DNA from: UBA2160 sp964588665
GTDB taxonomy: Bacteria > Chloroflexota > Dehalococcoidia > Lucifugimonadales > UBA1123
Direction: 5' to 3'
Length of the DNA stretch: 25,177 nt
Assembly (NCBI GenBank): GCA_964588665.1
Contig: CAZPQQ010000045.1
Coordinates: 1-25,177 of the forward strand
How positions within the stretch are numbered: position 1 is the first letter of the stretch; every line of letters begins with the position of its first letter. Shown here in pieces: positions 1 to 7,848 of the stretch. Under the pieces are notes generated by a model. The model had not been told where the DNA came from and did not search any database. It saw only the letters and a program-made list of their open reading frames with translations. The translations under genes were made by a program, and so were the position numbers.

Positions 1-58
1 GCCGCTGAGTGTTCGCCTTTTGTGTTGTTAGGTGGGGTCGCTCTTCATATTCTCCAAC

Positions 59-196
59 CTAGTAGAATGCATTATAGGCATCTGCGTTGCCGCAGTCAAG
101 GCTGATCAGCGCCATTTCGTCGGGCCGCTCGTGCACCGCGGTCGCCGAATATTTATAATGGTTGACGCCCAGGCAGAAACCCGATGCGAGGCACAT
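59..196 (-). other. 45-codon ORF or gene remnant, doubtful
   Basis: The minus strand reads ATG at 196 to a TAG at 59, giving a 45-residue peptide ending in DAYNAFY. About 70 percent of its codons end in G or C, which is more coding-like than the opposite strand here. Its ATG shares a CATATG palindrome with the start codon of the plus-strand gene at 197. I recognise no family. It may be the 3' remnant of a lost gene or chance. Nothing else is seen in bases 1-196. Confidence 0.2.
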
Positions 197-679
197 ATGA
201 GTGAGCGATCCTTCAGCCTTCAGCCGAACGAACGAGTGGTGTTCGAATTGCCGCAAGTGATTGTCACGACCGAGCGGTTGATGGCCAACTTTAGCCGCTC
301 CGGATCGCGCGGACATGACGAAGCGCTTCTTGGCGACCTGGCGACTCCGCAACAAAAGAACGGAGGGCAGCGGAGCCGCATGCACGAGGGCGTTCGATTC
401 TCGGGCGCCGGCTTGGGGTTGCTTGCCATCGAGATCGTGCTCGAGTCGTCCATGGATATCGATGGGCGAATTGCTGCACTATTATTCGCAGGCGGCGCCA
501 TTGTAGCGTTGGTCGGATTTTACTTCGTTTTGGGCACCCTGGCTGGCGTCAAGCCCAACACGACTGTGATGTTTTCGAGGTTGGATCACAAAGATATTAT
601 CGTGGCTTTCCCCGGGTGGAACAATCCGGATGCGGAAGAACTGACCAGGCAGGTCGCGCGGGCAAAGCGGGGTTTGTAA
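197..679 (+). CDS. PH-like small membrane protein, function unknown
   Basis: This 160-residue protein starts with about 50 polar residues resembling bacterial PH-like domains (LQPNERVVFELP, then VIVTTERLMANF). A basic linker follows, then two adjacent hydrophobic segments (about residues 73-86 and 95-120, the second rich in Ala, Gly and Val), and a short polar tail. It is probably a membrane-anchored protein with the PH-like and tail regions on the same side. The ATG at 197 is preferred over an in-frame upstream start at 32 because GCGAGG at 187-191 is correctly spaced and the upstream extension is not protein-like. No partner is evident; the next gene is convergent. The PH assignment is from sequence pattern only, and no enzymatic function is implied. 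Confidence 0.6.
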   Translation: MSERSFSLQPNERVVFELPQVIVTTERLMANFSRSGSRGHDEALLGDLATPQQKNGGQRSRMHEGVRFSGAGLGLLAIEIVLESSMDIDGRIAALLFAGGAIVALVGFYFVLGTLAGVKPNTTVMFSRLDHKDIIVAFPGWNNPDAEELTRQVARAKRGL

Positions 680-747
680 CCGGGCGCCCTACCGATGCCC
701 AACGACCACAGGGCCCCGTCGGTCGGTGCGCCGCCCAGACCAAACCT

Positions 748-2283
748 CTATGCCTCGTCCTCCGAAACCGTTGACGCCGACCCGCGGCGCGCAGCCTCGC
801 GATCTGTTTGATCCGGCTGAGTCTGGACCTCTCCTCTGAAAATGGTCATCGTCAACGCGACGATCATGGCGCAGGCCGAGATCGTGTACGCACGGGTCAT
901 GCCTTCGACGAACGCCAGCGCCGCTCCGGCGTCGCCGCCCTCGACCGTCGACAGACTCGGCTCGAATCCTGACGCTGCCATATGAAATGTGACCACGGTG
1001 GTTGCCAGCGCGACGCCCGACATGTTGGCCGAGGTTCGCGCCAGATTCACGAAAGCCGACACGATGCCGTATTTCTCTCGTGGGAGCGACCCTATGATGG
1101 CGCTTGAGTTAGGCGAAGAGAAGCTGGCCATGCCAATTCCTGACAGCATCATGCCCAGCGCGATTCGATAGTCCGACGAATCGGCCGTAAGGGTCGCGAA
1201 CGAAATCATGGCCATCGTTGAGACGAACATCCCGAACACCGCAGGCCACCTGGTGCCGACGCGGTCCGAGAGACGCCCGGCGAGAGGGCCGATGACGATC
1301 ATCGAGATCGATCCCGGAATCATCAACAGTGCAGCGTGGCTGGCGGTGTGATCCAACCCTTGGATGATGTAGAAGGGCATCAGGAAGAATACCGCCGATC
1401 CTCCCAGAAACGAGATAAACCGCGCGCCGACGGCAAGCGAGAACACCCGGCTTTTGAAGAGTGATAGGTCCATCATCGGATCGCTGGTTCGCGTCTCCCA
1501 CCACAGGAACGCCGCGAGCAACGTAACGGCCGTTGTCACTCCGGCCAATATGGCAGGCGAAGTCCAACCCATCCTCCAGGCATTGGTCATGGCGAGTAGG
1601 AACGAGATCAACGCCCCGGATGAGAGGGCAGCCCCGAGCCAGTCGAAAGACAATTTGTCGCCTGTTGTCGTTTGCTCCGGCGATCGGCCTTTGAGGACCA
1701 AAGCCGCGGTCCCGATCGCGACAATTGCGACAGGGATCCCAGCGAAGAACACGGAGCGCCAGCCGAAGTTGCTCACGAGGAAACCGCCTGCAACTGGGCC
1801 CGTTATCGCTCCCGCGCCGATGACCGCCATGTATAAACCGAGGCCTTTCCCTCGCTCGTTTGACGGGAAGATGTCGGCGATCATCGCCATCCCGTTTGCC
1901 TGGATTCCCGCCGAGCCGATTCCCTGAACCAGCTTGGACGCGAGCAAGACGGCCCACGACTGAGCCGTCGCCCCAACGAACGCAGACACCACGAATATGC
2001 CAAACCCAATCAAGTACATTCGCTTGCGGCCGATCATGTCCGAGAGCCGTCCCGCGGGCATGAGCATGGCGGAAGTCGTCAGGATATAGCCCAATGAGAG
2101 CCACTGAACGGTCGGGATGTCGGCGTCGAAGTGGTCCGCGATCTGCGGCATCGCGATGTTGACGCCCGACTGGTCCATCACCGTCAGCGAAAGCCCGATG
2201 GCCAGCGCCATGTACGCCCACCACTTGTAATGCGGGCTTTCCGCGATCCGGACCAGGGGCCAGAGGTTCGACGGAATCGCCAC
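748..2283 (-). CDS. MFS efflux transporter, DHA2 (EmrB/QacA) family, copy 1
   Basis: This 511-residue integral membrane protein has the length and hydrophobic pattern of 14-TM drug:H+ antiporters. It shows the DHA2 signature after TM1 (MDQSGVNIAMP, residues 36-46). Motif A lies between TM2 and TM3 (GRLSDMIGRKR, about 78-88). The antiporter motif C is in TM5 (GAGAITGPVAGG). It starts with GTG four bases after the stop of the paralogous upstream gene, so the two are almost certainly co-transcribed and perhaps translationally coupled. The C-terminal 30 residues are polar and acidic. The substrate cannot be inferred; the family exports drugs, dyes, bile salts or metabolites. Family assignment is firm and the substrate is unknown. 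Confidence 0.9.
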   Translation of the reverse strand: MAIPSNLWPLVRIAESPHYKWWAYMALAIGLSLTVMDQSGVNIAMPQIADHFDADIPTVQWLSLGYILTTSAMLMPAGRLSDMIGRKRMYLIGFGIFVVSAFVGATAQSWAVLLASKLVQGIGSAGIQANGMAMIADIFPSNERGKGLGLYMAVIGAGAITGPVAGGFLVSNFGWRSVFFAGIPVAIVAIGTAALVLKGRSPEQTTTGDKLSFDWLGAALSSGALISFLLAMTNAWRMGWTSPAILAGVTTAVTLLAAFLWWETRTSDPMMDLSLFKSRVFSLAVGARFISFLGGSAVFFLMPFYIIQGLDHTASHAALLMIPGSISMIVIGPLAGRLSDRVGTRWPAVFGMFVSTMAMISFATLTADSSDYRIALGMMLSGIGMASFSSPNSSAIIGSLPREKYGIVSAFVNLARTSANMSGVALATTVVTFHMAASGFEPSLSTVEGGDAGAALAFVEGMTRAYTISACAMIVALTMTIFRGEVQTQPDQTDREAARRGSASTVSEDEA

Positions 2284-2287
2284 GGCT

Positions 2288-3796
2288 TTATCTGGTCTTC
2301 GGCGCGGTCGATCCCGCGCCGGACTGCTGCGCCGCCTTTGGGCCCGCGTTGCGCGGAAGTGGTTTCAGGATGGTGACGGCCAACGAACACGCGACGGAAC
2401 CGGCCATTATGAGGAACGCTATCCTCAACCCTGCGGTGAAGGCGCCCTCCACCCCGGCTCCACCCGATGACACGGCATCCAGGCTCGGCTCGAAACCCCG
2501 AGCCGCCATCTGTGCGGTGACGATGGTAATTGCCAAGCCAATGCCCGTGACGTTGGCGGTGGTGCGGATCATGTTGATGAAGGCGGTGGCGACCCCATAT
2601 CGAGCCGGCTCGACCGTGCTCAGAATCGAGCTCGCGTTCGGCGAGTTGAACAGACCCATGCCGATTCCTTGCAGCAACATCACCGGGATGATGTAGCTGA
2701 TGCGCGTGTCTTCGGTCAATCTGCTGAGCAGGAGCATTGATGCCGACAGCATCAGAAGTCCGGAGATTTCAAAACGCTTGAACCCGTAACGGTCCGACAA
2801 CCTCCCGGCTATCGGTCCCGTCAATGCGAAGCATAAAGCCGTGGGAGCAATCACCATGCCCGCCCGGCCCGGAGACAGGCCCAGGATGCCCTGAAGGTAG
2901 AAAGGCATCATGTAGAACACAGAGGTCCCGGCGAGGAAGATGAGGAAGCTGGCGGACGACCCCCTTGAGAACAGCTTTCGTTTGAACAGCTCCAGCGCCA
3001 GAAGCGGCTCGGGAGCGCGGCGCTCCCATACGATGAACGAGATCAGCAGAGCGAATGCCGCTGCGAACGCCGTGAAAACCAGCGGCGACGTCCAACCGAT
3101 GCGATATGCGTTGGTCATCGAAAGTAAGAAGATAACCATCGCGGTGGTCGACAGGATTGCGCCCGCCCAATCGAACTTGACGCGAGGAGTCCCGCCTTCT
3201 GTCCCCGAGGGCCGGTCACGTTCCAAAACCAGTGCAGCGGCCGCCAGCGAGACGATTCCGAGCGGAACACCCATGTAGAATACCGCTCGCCATCCGAGCA
3301 ATTCGACAACTGTTCCGCCAATGACCGGCCCTGCTATCGCCCCCATGCCGACCATCGTCATGTACATGCCAATGACCCGGCCTCGCTGGGACGCCGGGAA
3401 TATCGACGTCAGGATCGCCATGGAGTTGGCTTGGATCATCGCCGATCCCGCGCCCTGAATCGTTCGGAAAGCGATCACCGTCACCAGCGAGGGAGAAGAT
3501 CCGGCCAGAAGCGCTCCCATAACGAAGATGACGAAGCCAACCATGTATACGATCTTGCGACCGACAATGTCGGACAGTCGGCCCATCGGAAGCAGCAACG
3601 CGCCGGTTGTGAGGCTGTACCCGAGTGCGACCCACTGCACAACCGGCAGCGTGGCGTCGAAGTGTGTTGCCAGGGGAGGCAGAGCCAGCGTGACGCCGGT
3701 CTGGTCTAGAACTGAGACGAAAGCGCCCACGGCGATAGTCGCCAGGACCATCTTGGAGCGTGGTGGTCTGCGCGCGGGCGTGGTGTCTGATGTCAA
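2288..3796 (-). CDS. MFS efflux transporter, DHA2 (EmrB/QacA) family, copy 2
   Basis: This 502-residue 14-TM transporter is clearly paralogous to the gene just downstream. It shares LDQTGVTLALP (residues 30-40), GRLSDIVGRK (motif A, about 72-81) and GMGAIAGPVIGG (motif C). The called start is TTG at 3796, with a weak ribosome site. An in-frame ATG at 3751, just before TM1, is an alternative and would remove a 15-residue basic leader. An extended -10 box lies immediately upstream (3806-3811), so the mRNA could be nearly leaderless. It follows the EthD-like gene by 22 bases. Tandem DHA2 genes may be functional variants with different substrates, or subunits of one pump; neither can be decided here. 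Confidence 0.88.
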   Translation of the reverse strand: MTSDTTPARRPPRSKMVLATIAVGAFVSVLDQTGVTLALPPLATHFDATLPVVQWVALGYSLTTGALLLPMGRLSDIVGRKIVYMVGFVIFVMGALLAGSSPSLVTVIAFRTIQGAGSAMIQANSMAILTSIFPASQRGRVIGMYMTMVGMGAIAGPVIGGTVVELLGWRAVFYMGVPLGIVSLAAAALVLERDRPSGTEGGTPRVKFDWAGAILSTTAMVIFLLSMTNAYRIGWTSPLVFTAFAAAFALLISFIVWERRAPEPLLALELFKRKLFSRGSSASFLIFLAGTSVFYMMPFYLQGILGLSPGRAGMVIAPTALCFALTGPIAGRLSDRYGFKRFEISGLLMLSASMLLLSRLTEDTRISYIIPVMLLQGIGMGLFNSPNASSILSTVEPARYGVATAFINMIRTTANVTGIGLAITIVTAQMAARGFEPSLDAVSSGGAGVEGAFTAGLRIAFLIMAGSVACSLAVTILKPLPRNAGPKAAQQSGAGSTAPKTR

Positions 3797-3805
3797 GGTG
3801 GGGCT

Positions 3806-3814
3806 ATTCTAGCA
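3806..3814 (-). promoter_or_regulatory. Extended -10 promoter for MFS copy 2
   Basis: On the minus strand TGC is followed directly by TAGAAT (5 of 6 matches to TATAAT), an extended -10 box, 9 bases before the TTG start at 3796. No convincing -35 is seen. A 5-bp inverted repeat (CTAGC/GCTAG, 3809-3822) overlaps it and the stop codon of the preceding gene. Confidence 0.35.
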
Positions 3815-3818
3815 CGCG

Positions 3819-4169
3819 CTAGAGCCGCTCGTAGAGGACGTGACGCCGGTTGGTGGTGAAAGGGCGAACCTCGTCCGTCCAGCGCCCCGCGTCGACTGCG
3901 TCGGCCCAATCGTCGCTGAGCAACACGTCGGCGCTTTCGAGTTCGTACTGCGCCGTGTATCGGGGCTGGCCCTCGACCTCGATGGTCCGACGCTCGCCGC
4001 CAAGGATCATCGTGAGCTCGGTAGTCTTGAATCGCGCCACGGAGAGCACACCAGGAACCTTCAGGAGCAAGGGCACGTGGTCAGAGTCGTACACCTCGTT
4101 GAATACCGCTTCCTTGTCCACCCCGACGTCCATGCTCGCGGTAAACAGATACGCTGGTTTCGATGACAT
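3819..4169 (-). CDS. EthD-like / dimeric alpha-beta barrel small protein
   Basis: This 116-residue protein matches the pattern of small ferredoxin-fold (EthD/DUF4286-like) proteins: a hydrophobic first strand (AYLFTASMDV), then the acidic segment FNEVYDSDHVP and LLKVPGVLSVARF, in which a His-Val-Pro turn precedes the second strand. Such proteins dimerise into an open barrel and often act on or bind small aromatic or polyketide metabolites. The ATG at 4169 has a perfect AGGAGG at 4176-4181 with 6-base spacing; a longer upstream frame to 4220 lacks this. It is the first gene of a minus-strand unit leading into two efflux pumps, so it may modify or sense the exported compound. That link is inference. 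Confidence 0.65.
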   Translation of the reverse strand: MSSKPAYLFTASMDVGVDKEAVFNEVYDSDHVPLLLKVPGVLSVARFKTTELTMILGGERRTIEVEGQPRYTAQYELESADVLLSDDWADAVDAGRWTDEVRPFTTNRRHVLYERL

Positions 4170-4200
4170 GCGATGCCTCCTGTGGTGAAATGCGTTGAAG

Positions 4201-4230
4201 CAGATATGATGGCTCAGCATCGACTGCCAA
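4201..4230 (-). promoter_or_regulatory. Probable promoter of the EthD-MFS operon
   Basis: Minus-strand TTGGCA (4225-4230, 5 of 6 to consensus) and TATCTG (4201-4206, 3 of 6) are separated by 18 bases. Transcription would start near 4194, giving a leader of about 25 nt that contains the AGGAGG site. Confidence 0.4.
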
Positions 4231-4440
4231 TAGGGGCATCGTACTCTCCGAAGGACCTATCTGCTACGGCACCGTGTTCGGGAGCAACCCACGGCTTCAC
4301 CATGAAGAAAACGTTGCGGCGCCGAGTTCTGGTAAACGTTGCAAGCATTCACTGCCCGTCCGTATGACCCGTTCGAAATCCTGTCATGTGACGAATTTCG
4401 ACTGCGCCGTGACTCAAAAACCAAGAGTCTGAGGGCAAAG

Positions 4441-4605
4441 AAAAAAGCTCCGCCAGCGGTGGGGCAGCTGTTCTTCGGTCGGTCGAACCCGGCGAGGGGG
4501 GCCGCCTTACGCGACATGCAGGATGATGCCATGGTGCGCCGAAGAACTGAGGGCGCTAACGGAGCTTATGCATCATTATTAACATGCGTGTCCGAACCCC
4601 TTCAA
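4441..4605 (-). ncRNA. Candidate small RNA or attenuator leader
   Basis: No protein is encoded here. On the minus strand a weak promoter can be drawn (TTGAAG at 4600-4605, AATAAT at 4575-4580, 19-base spacing). A perfect 9-bp helix follows (GTTCTTCGG 4547-4539 with CCGAAGAAC 4478-4470). Next comes a short GC hairpin (CTGCC 4467-4463 with GGCGG 4454-4450), three bases and a run of six T (4446-4441). That order, with an enclosing helix next to an intrinsic terminator, fits an RNA of about 125 nt or a terminated leader upstream of the EthD-MFS operon. It matches no riboswitch class I know. The terminator stem is only 5 bp with one G-U pair. Confidence 0.3.
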
Positions 4606-4636
4606 CGCGCATTTTGGCGCAGTTTTCAGGAATTTG

Positions 4637-4664
4637 TTGACACAACGTCAGGTTCCTTTACAAT
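4637..4664 (+). promoter_or_regulatory. Strong sigma-70 promoter, for the LmbE gene
   Basis: A perfect TTGACA (4637-4642) and TACAAT (4659-4664, 5 of 6) are separated by 16 bases on the plus strand. Transcription would start near 4671, leaving a leader of about 284 nt before the LmbE start. Confidence 0.7.
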
Positions 4665-4670
4665 GGCGCC

Positions 4671-4954
4671 ACCTCTCCGACACCTTCTCGGACCCGACCG
4701 CACAGGCATGCAGTTGGCCCCAAACAGGCGCAGAAGCAGGCGGATGGACCGGAATGATGTCGATGAACCTGGCCGTGGTTCGCTTGGTTGACGGGTGGGG
4801 AAGGCGGAAAGAAGTCAGGGTTCGCGGCGACCCGTCCGGCCAATCCAACCGCCTCTGTCTTGATCGATCGACGCAGTTCGCGCCGCCGTGCGCCCTTTGG
4901 GGCCGCCGGCGCGAGGCGGCATACACAAATTTTGGAAGGAGACTTGTCGGCTCT
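4671..4954 (+). promoter_or_regulatory. Long structured 5' leader of the LmbE gene
   Basis: This stretch lies between the promoter and the start codon and holds no credible ORF. It contains nested complementary segments: GGTTG (4786-4790) with CAACC (4846-4850), and GACGGGT (4790-4796) with ACCCGTC (4830-4836). A perfect 6-bp hairpin (GCCGCC 4902-4907 with GGCGGC 4915-4920) lies just ahead of the ribosome site. It may be a regulatory leader; no known riboswitch consensus was recognised. Confidence 0.35.
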
Positions 4955-5650
4955 ATGACTGAATCAGACGGAACAGTTCTCGTGATAACGCCTCATCCGG
5001 ACGACGCCGAGGGCGGCGCCGGCGGCTCCATCGCCAAATGGGTGAAGGAAGGCCGGAAGGTCGTGTTGGTCGTATGCACCAACGGAGACAAAGGAACCAG
5101 CGACCGAACGCTGACCCCCAAGCGCTTGGCGGAGATTCGCGAAAAGGAACAGGCCGAAGCGGCGAATGTGCTCGGAATCGCCGAGGTTGTGTACCTAAGA
5201 CAGCCCGATCAAGGACTCGAAGACACGACTGAGTTCAGAGAGAAGCTGGTTCGCCAGATACGTAAGCACACTCCGAGCACGGTAGTGACCGTCGATCCGG
5301 ACAGACCCTACATTCGCCATCGCGATCACTATATATGCGGACGCGTGACCCTCGACGCCGTCTTCCCTTACTCGCGGGACCACCTCGCCTTCCCCGAACA
5401 TGGTGAAGAAGGTCTTGAGCCTCACAAGGTCCGCGAGGTTCTGTTGTTTCGCCCCGAAGACCCGGACATGTTCATCGACATCACGGACACGTTCGACCTG
5501 AAGATGGAAGCCCTGTATCGACACGCCAGCCAGATGGGCAGTCCGCGTGAGGTCGGGGAGCCGCGTTCGCGAGAACGGGCCGCCGAGACTGGCAAGCAGG
5601 CAGGGTTCGAGTTGGCCGAAGGCTTCAAGCGAATCGAGATCTGGCGATAG
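4955..5650 (+). CDS. PIG-L/LmbE-family deacetylase
   Basis: This 231-residue protein is a zinc-dependent N-acetylglucosaminyl (or other amide) deacetylase of the PIG-L family, which includes MshB, BshB and LmbE. Visible metal and catalytic motifs are PHPDDAE (residues 13-19; His14 and Asp17 expected as zinc ligand partners, Asp16 as general base) and HRDH (122-125), which supplies the third ligand. The length is typical. ATG 4955 is chosen because the conserved fold starts there and GGAAGGAG lies at 4934-4941, though the 13-base spacing is long. The family acts on GlcNAc-linked small molecules such as thiol precursors or glycolipids; nothing nearby identifies the substrate. It is transcribed alone and ends facing coaE. 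Confidence 0.88.
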   Translation: MTESDGTVLVITPHPDDAEGGAGGSIAKWVKEGRKVVLVVCTNGDKGTSDRTLTPKRLAEIREKEQAEAANVLGIAEVVYLRQPDQGLEDTTEFREKLVRQIRKHTPSTVVTVDPDRPYIRHRDHYICGRVTLDAVFPYSRDHLAFPEHGEEGLEPHKVREVLLFRPEDPDMFIDITDTFDLKMEALYRHASQMGSPREVGEPRSRERAAETGKQAGFELAEGFKRIEIWR

Positions 5651-5652
5651 GT

Positions 5653-5699
5653 CAGACCGGAATTCGTCGGCGACTTCGGCAGGCGCCGTTTGAGGTCTG
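5653..5699. terminator. Possible bidirectional terminator between convergent genes
   Basis: CAGACC (5653-5658) pairs with GGTCTG (5694-5699), and inside it CGGCG (5668-5672) pairs with CGCCG (5684-5688). It lies between the stops of the LmbE gene and coaE. No T-run follows on either strand, so termination is uncertain. Confidence 0.3.
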
Positions 5700-5749
5700 T
5701 CGATTGATCTCGTCCTTAGCGGTCACGTGAGTAACACTTAGTGCTGTGC

Positions 5750-6436
5750 CTACTCGGCCTGCTCGGCCTTCCGTTTCGCTGAGAACTCCTCCCACCACGC
5801 ATGGTACTTGGACGGCTCAAGCTCGCCGTTCTCCCATAACTGCTTGACGCTGTTAAGCTGATTACGCACGGTTCGCTCGAAATCGTCCTGTGTGCCGTTG
5901 TTGTGGATCACCAGGTCCGATGCCGGCGCCCGTTCCTCCCACGGCCGCTGACTCGCCAGCCGTTGTTCGACCTCTTCCGGAGTGAACCGGTTTCGGGCAG
6001 CCAGTCGCTGTCGTGCGACATCTTGGTCGCTGGCGACGAGCCACACCTGGTCGCACCAGCTCCCGTAACCAGCTTCGATCAAGTTCACCGCCTCCAGCAG
6101 CGCAACCCGGCCGGGCGCCAACGTCTTGCGCCAATCGATCACGACATTCTCCACGGCCTCGGCGATGTCCCCGATGGCGGTCGTCAGTTTGTTCATTTCG
6201 TCAGGCTTCCCAAAGACGAGAGCGCCCAGTGCTCGGCGGTCGATGTAGCCGTCGTCGCCGACGATCTCGGTCCCGAATATCGCGACGATGCGATCGAAGG
6301 CTGGCTTCCCAGGATCGTAGAGCCGGTGCACCAAGCTGTCAGCGTCGCAATGCACGGCGCCCATGTCGACGATGATGTCGCAGGCGGTGCTCTTCCCCGT
6401 CGCGATAGATCCGGCCAAGCCGATTACGAGTGGCAT
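5750..6436 (-). CDS. coaE: Dephospho-CoA kinase
   Basis: This 228-residue enzyme phosphorylates the 3'-hydroxyl of dephospho-CoA with ATP, the last step of coenzyme A synthesis, in the cytoplasm. The P-loop is GSIATGKS (residues 9-16). The family's acidic pair follows in HCDADSLVH (Asp31, Asp33). RFTPEEVEQRLASQ marks the lid and CoA-binding region near residues 150-165, and the conserved VIHNNGT precedes the C-terminus. The tail is about 20-25 residues longer than the E. coli enzyme and ends in a basic stretch. A GGAAGG site precedes the ATG. It starts 46 bases after the formamidase-like gene, so the two probably share a transcript although no functional link is known. Confidence 0.95.
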   Translation of the reverse strand: MPLVIGLAGSIATGKSTACDIIVDMGAVHCDADSLVHRLYDPGKPAFDRIVAIFGTEIVGDDGYIDRRALGALVFGKPDEMNKLTTAIGDIAEAVENVVIDWRKTLAPGRVALLEAVNLIEAGYGSWCDQVWLVASDQDVARQRLAARNRFTPEEVEQRLASQRPWEERAPASDLVIHNNGTQDDFERTVRNQLNSVKQLWENGELEPSKYHAWWEEFSAKRKAEQAE

Positions 6437-6482
6437 TTCGTATGTCCTTCCTACGGTCTTGTAGAGCGCAATGAGTTGTCGC

Positions 6483-7589
6483 CTAGACGAAAATGGCCTC
6501 TGGCAGGAATGCCGACACAGTCACGTTCGGCAGGTCGACGATGTTGCTGATCTTCAGGTCGACGGCCACGCTGCATATCACGTAGGCCTGTACGGCGCTG
6601 TAGCCGCGCTCTTGCAGGAGTTGAATCATGTTCAGAAGCGCGTGCCGAGCCGCCAAGGTCACGTCCTCGCTCTCGTTCGTCCCGTCGTCTCGAATCGGAA
6701 AGCCCATCGTCGCGATGAAGTTTCTCGGGGCGGCCCATTCCGGGGGCAGAAAGTAGCCTGGATGAGCGAATTTGGGGAAGCGGATGTTCTTGGCGGCAGC
6801 CTCACCCTCGTGGATTTTGAACCGGACCGTAACGGTCGCGCCCATCTCGATGGCCGTGATGCAGCATTCGGAATCGCCCTGGGCGAAGTGGCCGTCGCCC
6901 GCCGAGTAAAGGGCGCCTTCGACCGCCACCGGCACGAACAGTTTCGAGCCGGTGGTGAGTTGCTTGACGTCGGCGTTGCCGCAGTTCTCGCGCGGCGGCA
7001 TGGTCCGCACACCCTCATTTGCGATCGGGCCCTCGGACGGGACCGCGTCCTCGGGATCGGGAGGCGCCGCCGTGCCGCCGCGCTCCACCAAGTCGGCCTC
7101 GCGTCGGGTCCACTCTCGGAGCTGGTCGTGAGACGGCGCCAGACCGGCGGTTCCCACAAACGACCCATTGGGAATCCGGACTCCCGGAATCTGTGGCGAC
7201 GTCGCCCAGCCGTCTGCAATGTTCCAGTGGGCGAGATAGGGCTCGGTGTAGATGTCTCGCAAAAATCCGGACCCTGGCCGGACGCGGGTCCAAGCCCTGG
7301 GCTGCGGTTCAACGTTTACATACTCGATTTCAAGCAGGTCGCCCGGCATAGCGCCCTGGACGTAGACGGGACCAGTCAGAGGATGGCCGACTTTCGTGTC
7401 AAACGAGTCGAAATCGGCCTCGGTGGTATCCGGTTTGATCTGGCCGTCAGCCGCATCCCGCGTCTCCAGCACGACCTCCTCACCGGGCGCCGCCTCGACG
7501 ATCGGCGGAACGTCAGGGTGCCATCGATTGTGGCCGGTGTGCGGCTCATCCCGGAGGCGTTTATCTCGATCGATGGTGACGATTTTCAT
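6483..7589 (-). CDS. Acetamidase/formamidase family protein (formamidase-like)
   Basis: This 368-residue protein belongs to the FmdA/AmdA family, which hydrolyses short amides to ammonia and the carboxylate. The family outline is clear: an N-terminal beta region with HPLTGPVYVQGAMPGD, the central motif ENCGNAD, and YSAGDGHFAQGDSE, the equivalent of the conserved GDGHAAQGDGE loop. Its length is nearer to formamidases than to the second copy at 11776. The ATG at 7589 has GGGAG about 10 bases upstream; a longer TTG start at 7646 would add a basic, unlikely leader. It is followed by coaE. It may release ammonia from formamide or another small amide; the real substrate is unknown. Confidence 0.85.
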   Translation of the reverse strand: MKIVTIDRDKRLRDEPHTGHNRWHPDVPPIVEAAPGEEVVLETRDAADGQIKPDTTEADFDSFDTKVGHPLTGPVYVQGAMPGDLLEIEYVNVEPQPRAWTRVRPGSGFLRDIYTEPYLAHWNIADGWATSPQIPGVRIPNGSFVGTAGLAPSHDQLREWTRREADLVERGGTAAPPDPEDAVPSEGPIANEGVRTMPPRENCGNADVKQLTTGSKLFVPVAVEGALYSAGDGHFAQGDSECCITAIEMGATVTVRFKIHEGEAAAKNIRFPKFAHPGYFLPPEWAAPRNFIATMGFPIRDDGTNESEDVTLAARHALLNMIQLLQERGYSAVQAYVICSVAVDLKISNIVDLPNVTVSAFLPEAIFV

Positions 7590-7720
7590 CGGAATCGGCT
7601 CCCTGCGTCGATGTGCGTTGGCGGACCGCTCCCGCGGCGTCCGCAACGGTCGAATTCTGGGTCATGGTTGTTCGCGGCGCAGGCGTGGACGTGCCGCATG
7701 ACCACGAATACGTTCTGTAA

Positions 7721-7741
7721 GGGAGGGTTTCAAACCCTCCC
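7721..7741. repeat. Palindromic repeat, copy 1
   Basis: Seven bases (GGGAGGG) pair with CCCTCCC around TTTCAAA. The 19-base core, ggagggtttcaaaccctcc, recurs exactly at 7830-7848. It is not followed by a T-run on either strand, so it is not a classic terminator. Confidence 0.8.
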
Positions 7742-7829
7742 GTGAGTTACACTCGTCAATGCATTCGAATCAGCCTGACACGCGCGCCAAGTAGCATTTG
7801 TCACACGTAATGCTTGCCAGATGTGGGCA

Positions 7830-7848
7830 GGAGGGTTTCAAACCCTCC
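7830..7848. repeat. Palindromic repeat, copy 2
   Basis: This is an exact copy of the 19-base palindrome in 7721-7741, about 90 bases away. The flanks of the two copies differ, so the palindrome itself is the repeated unit. It lies downstream of the epimerase gene. Confidence 0.8.

Noticed and set aside
4339..4791. Possible 150-residue protein between the divergent units
   Set aside because: Composition is not protein-like, it crosses the inferred small RNA and the promoter at 4637-4664, and it lacks a ribosome site.
6471..7745. Long plus-strand open frame of 424 codons
   Set aside because: It is the antisense of the well-supported formamidase-like gene and has no domain or ribosome site; high GC produces long shadow frames.
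7721..7848. Two identical repeats as a short CRISPR array
   Set aside because: Only two copies, a 90-base gap, fully palindromic units of 19 bases and no cas gene.
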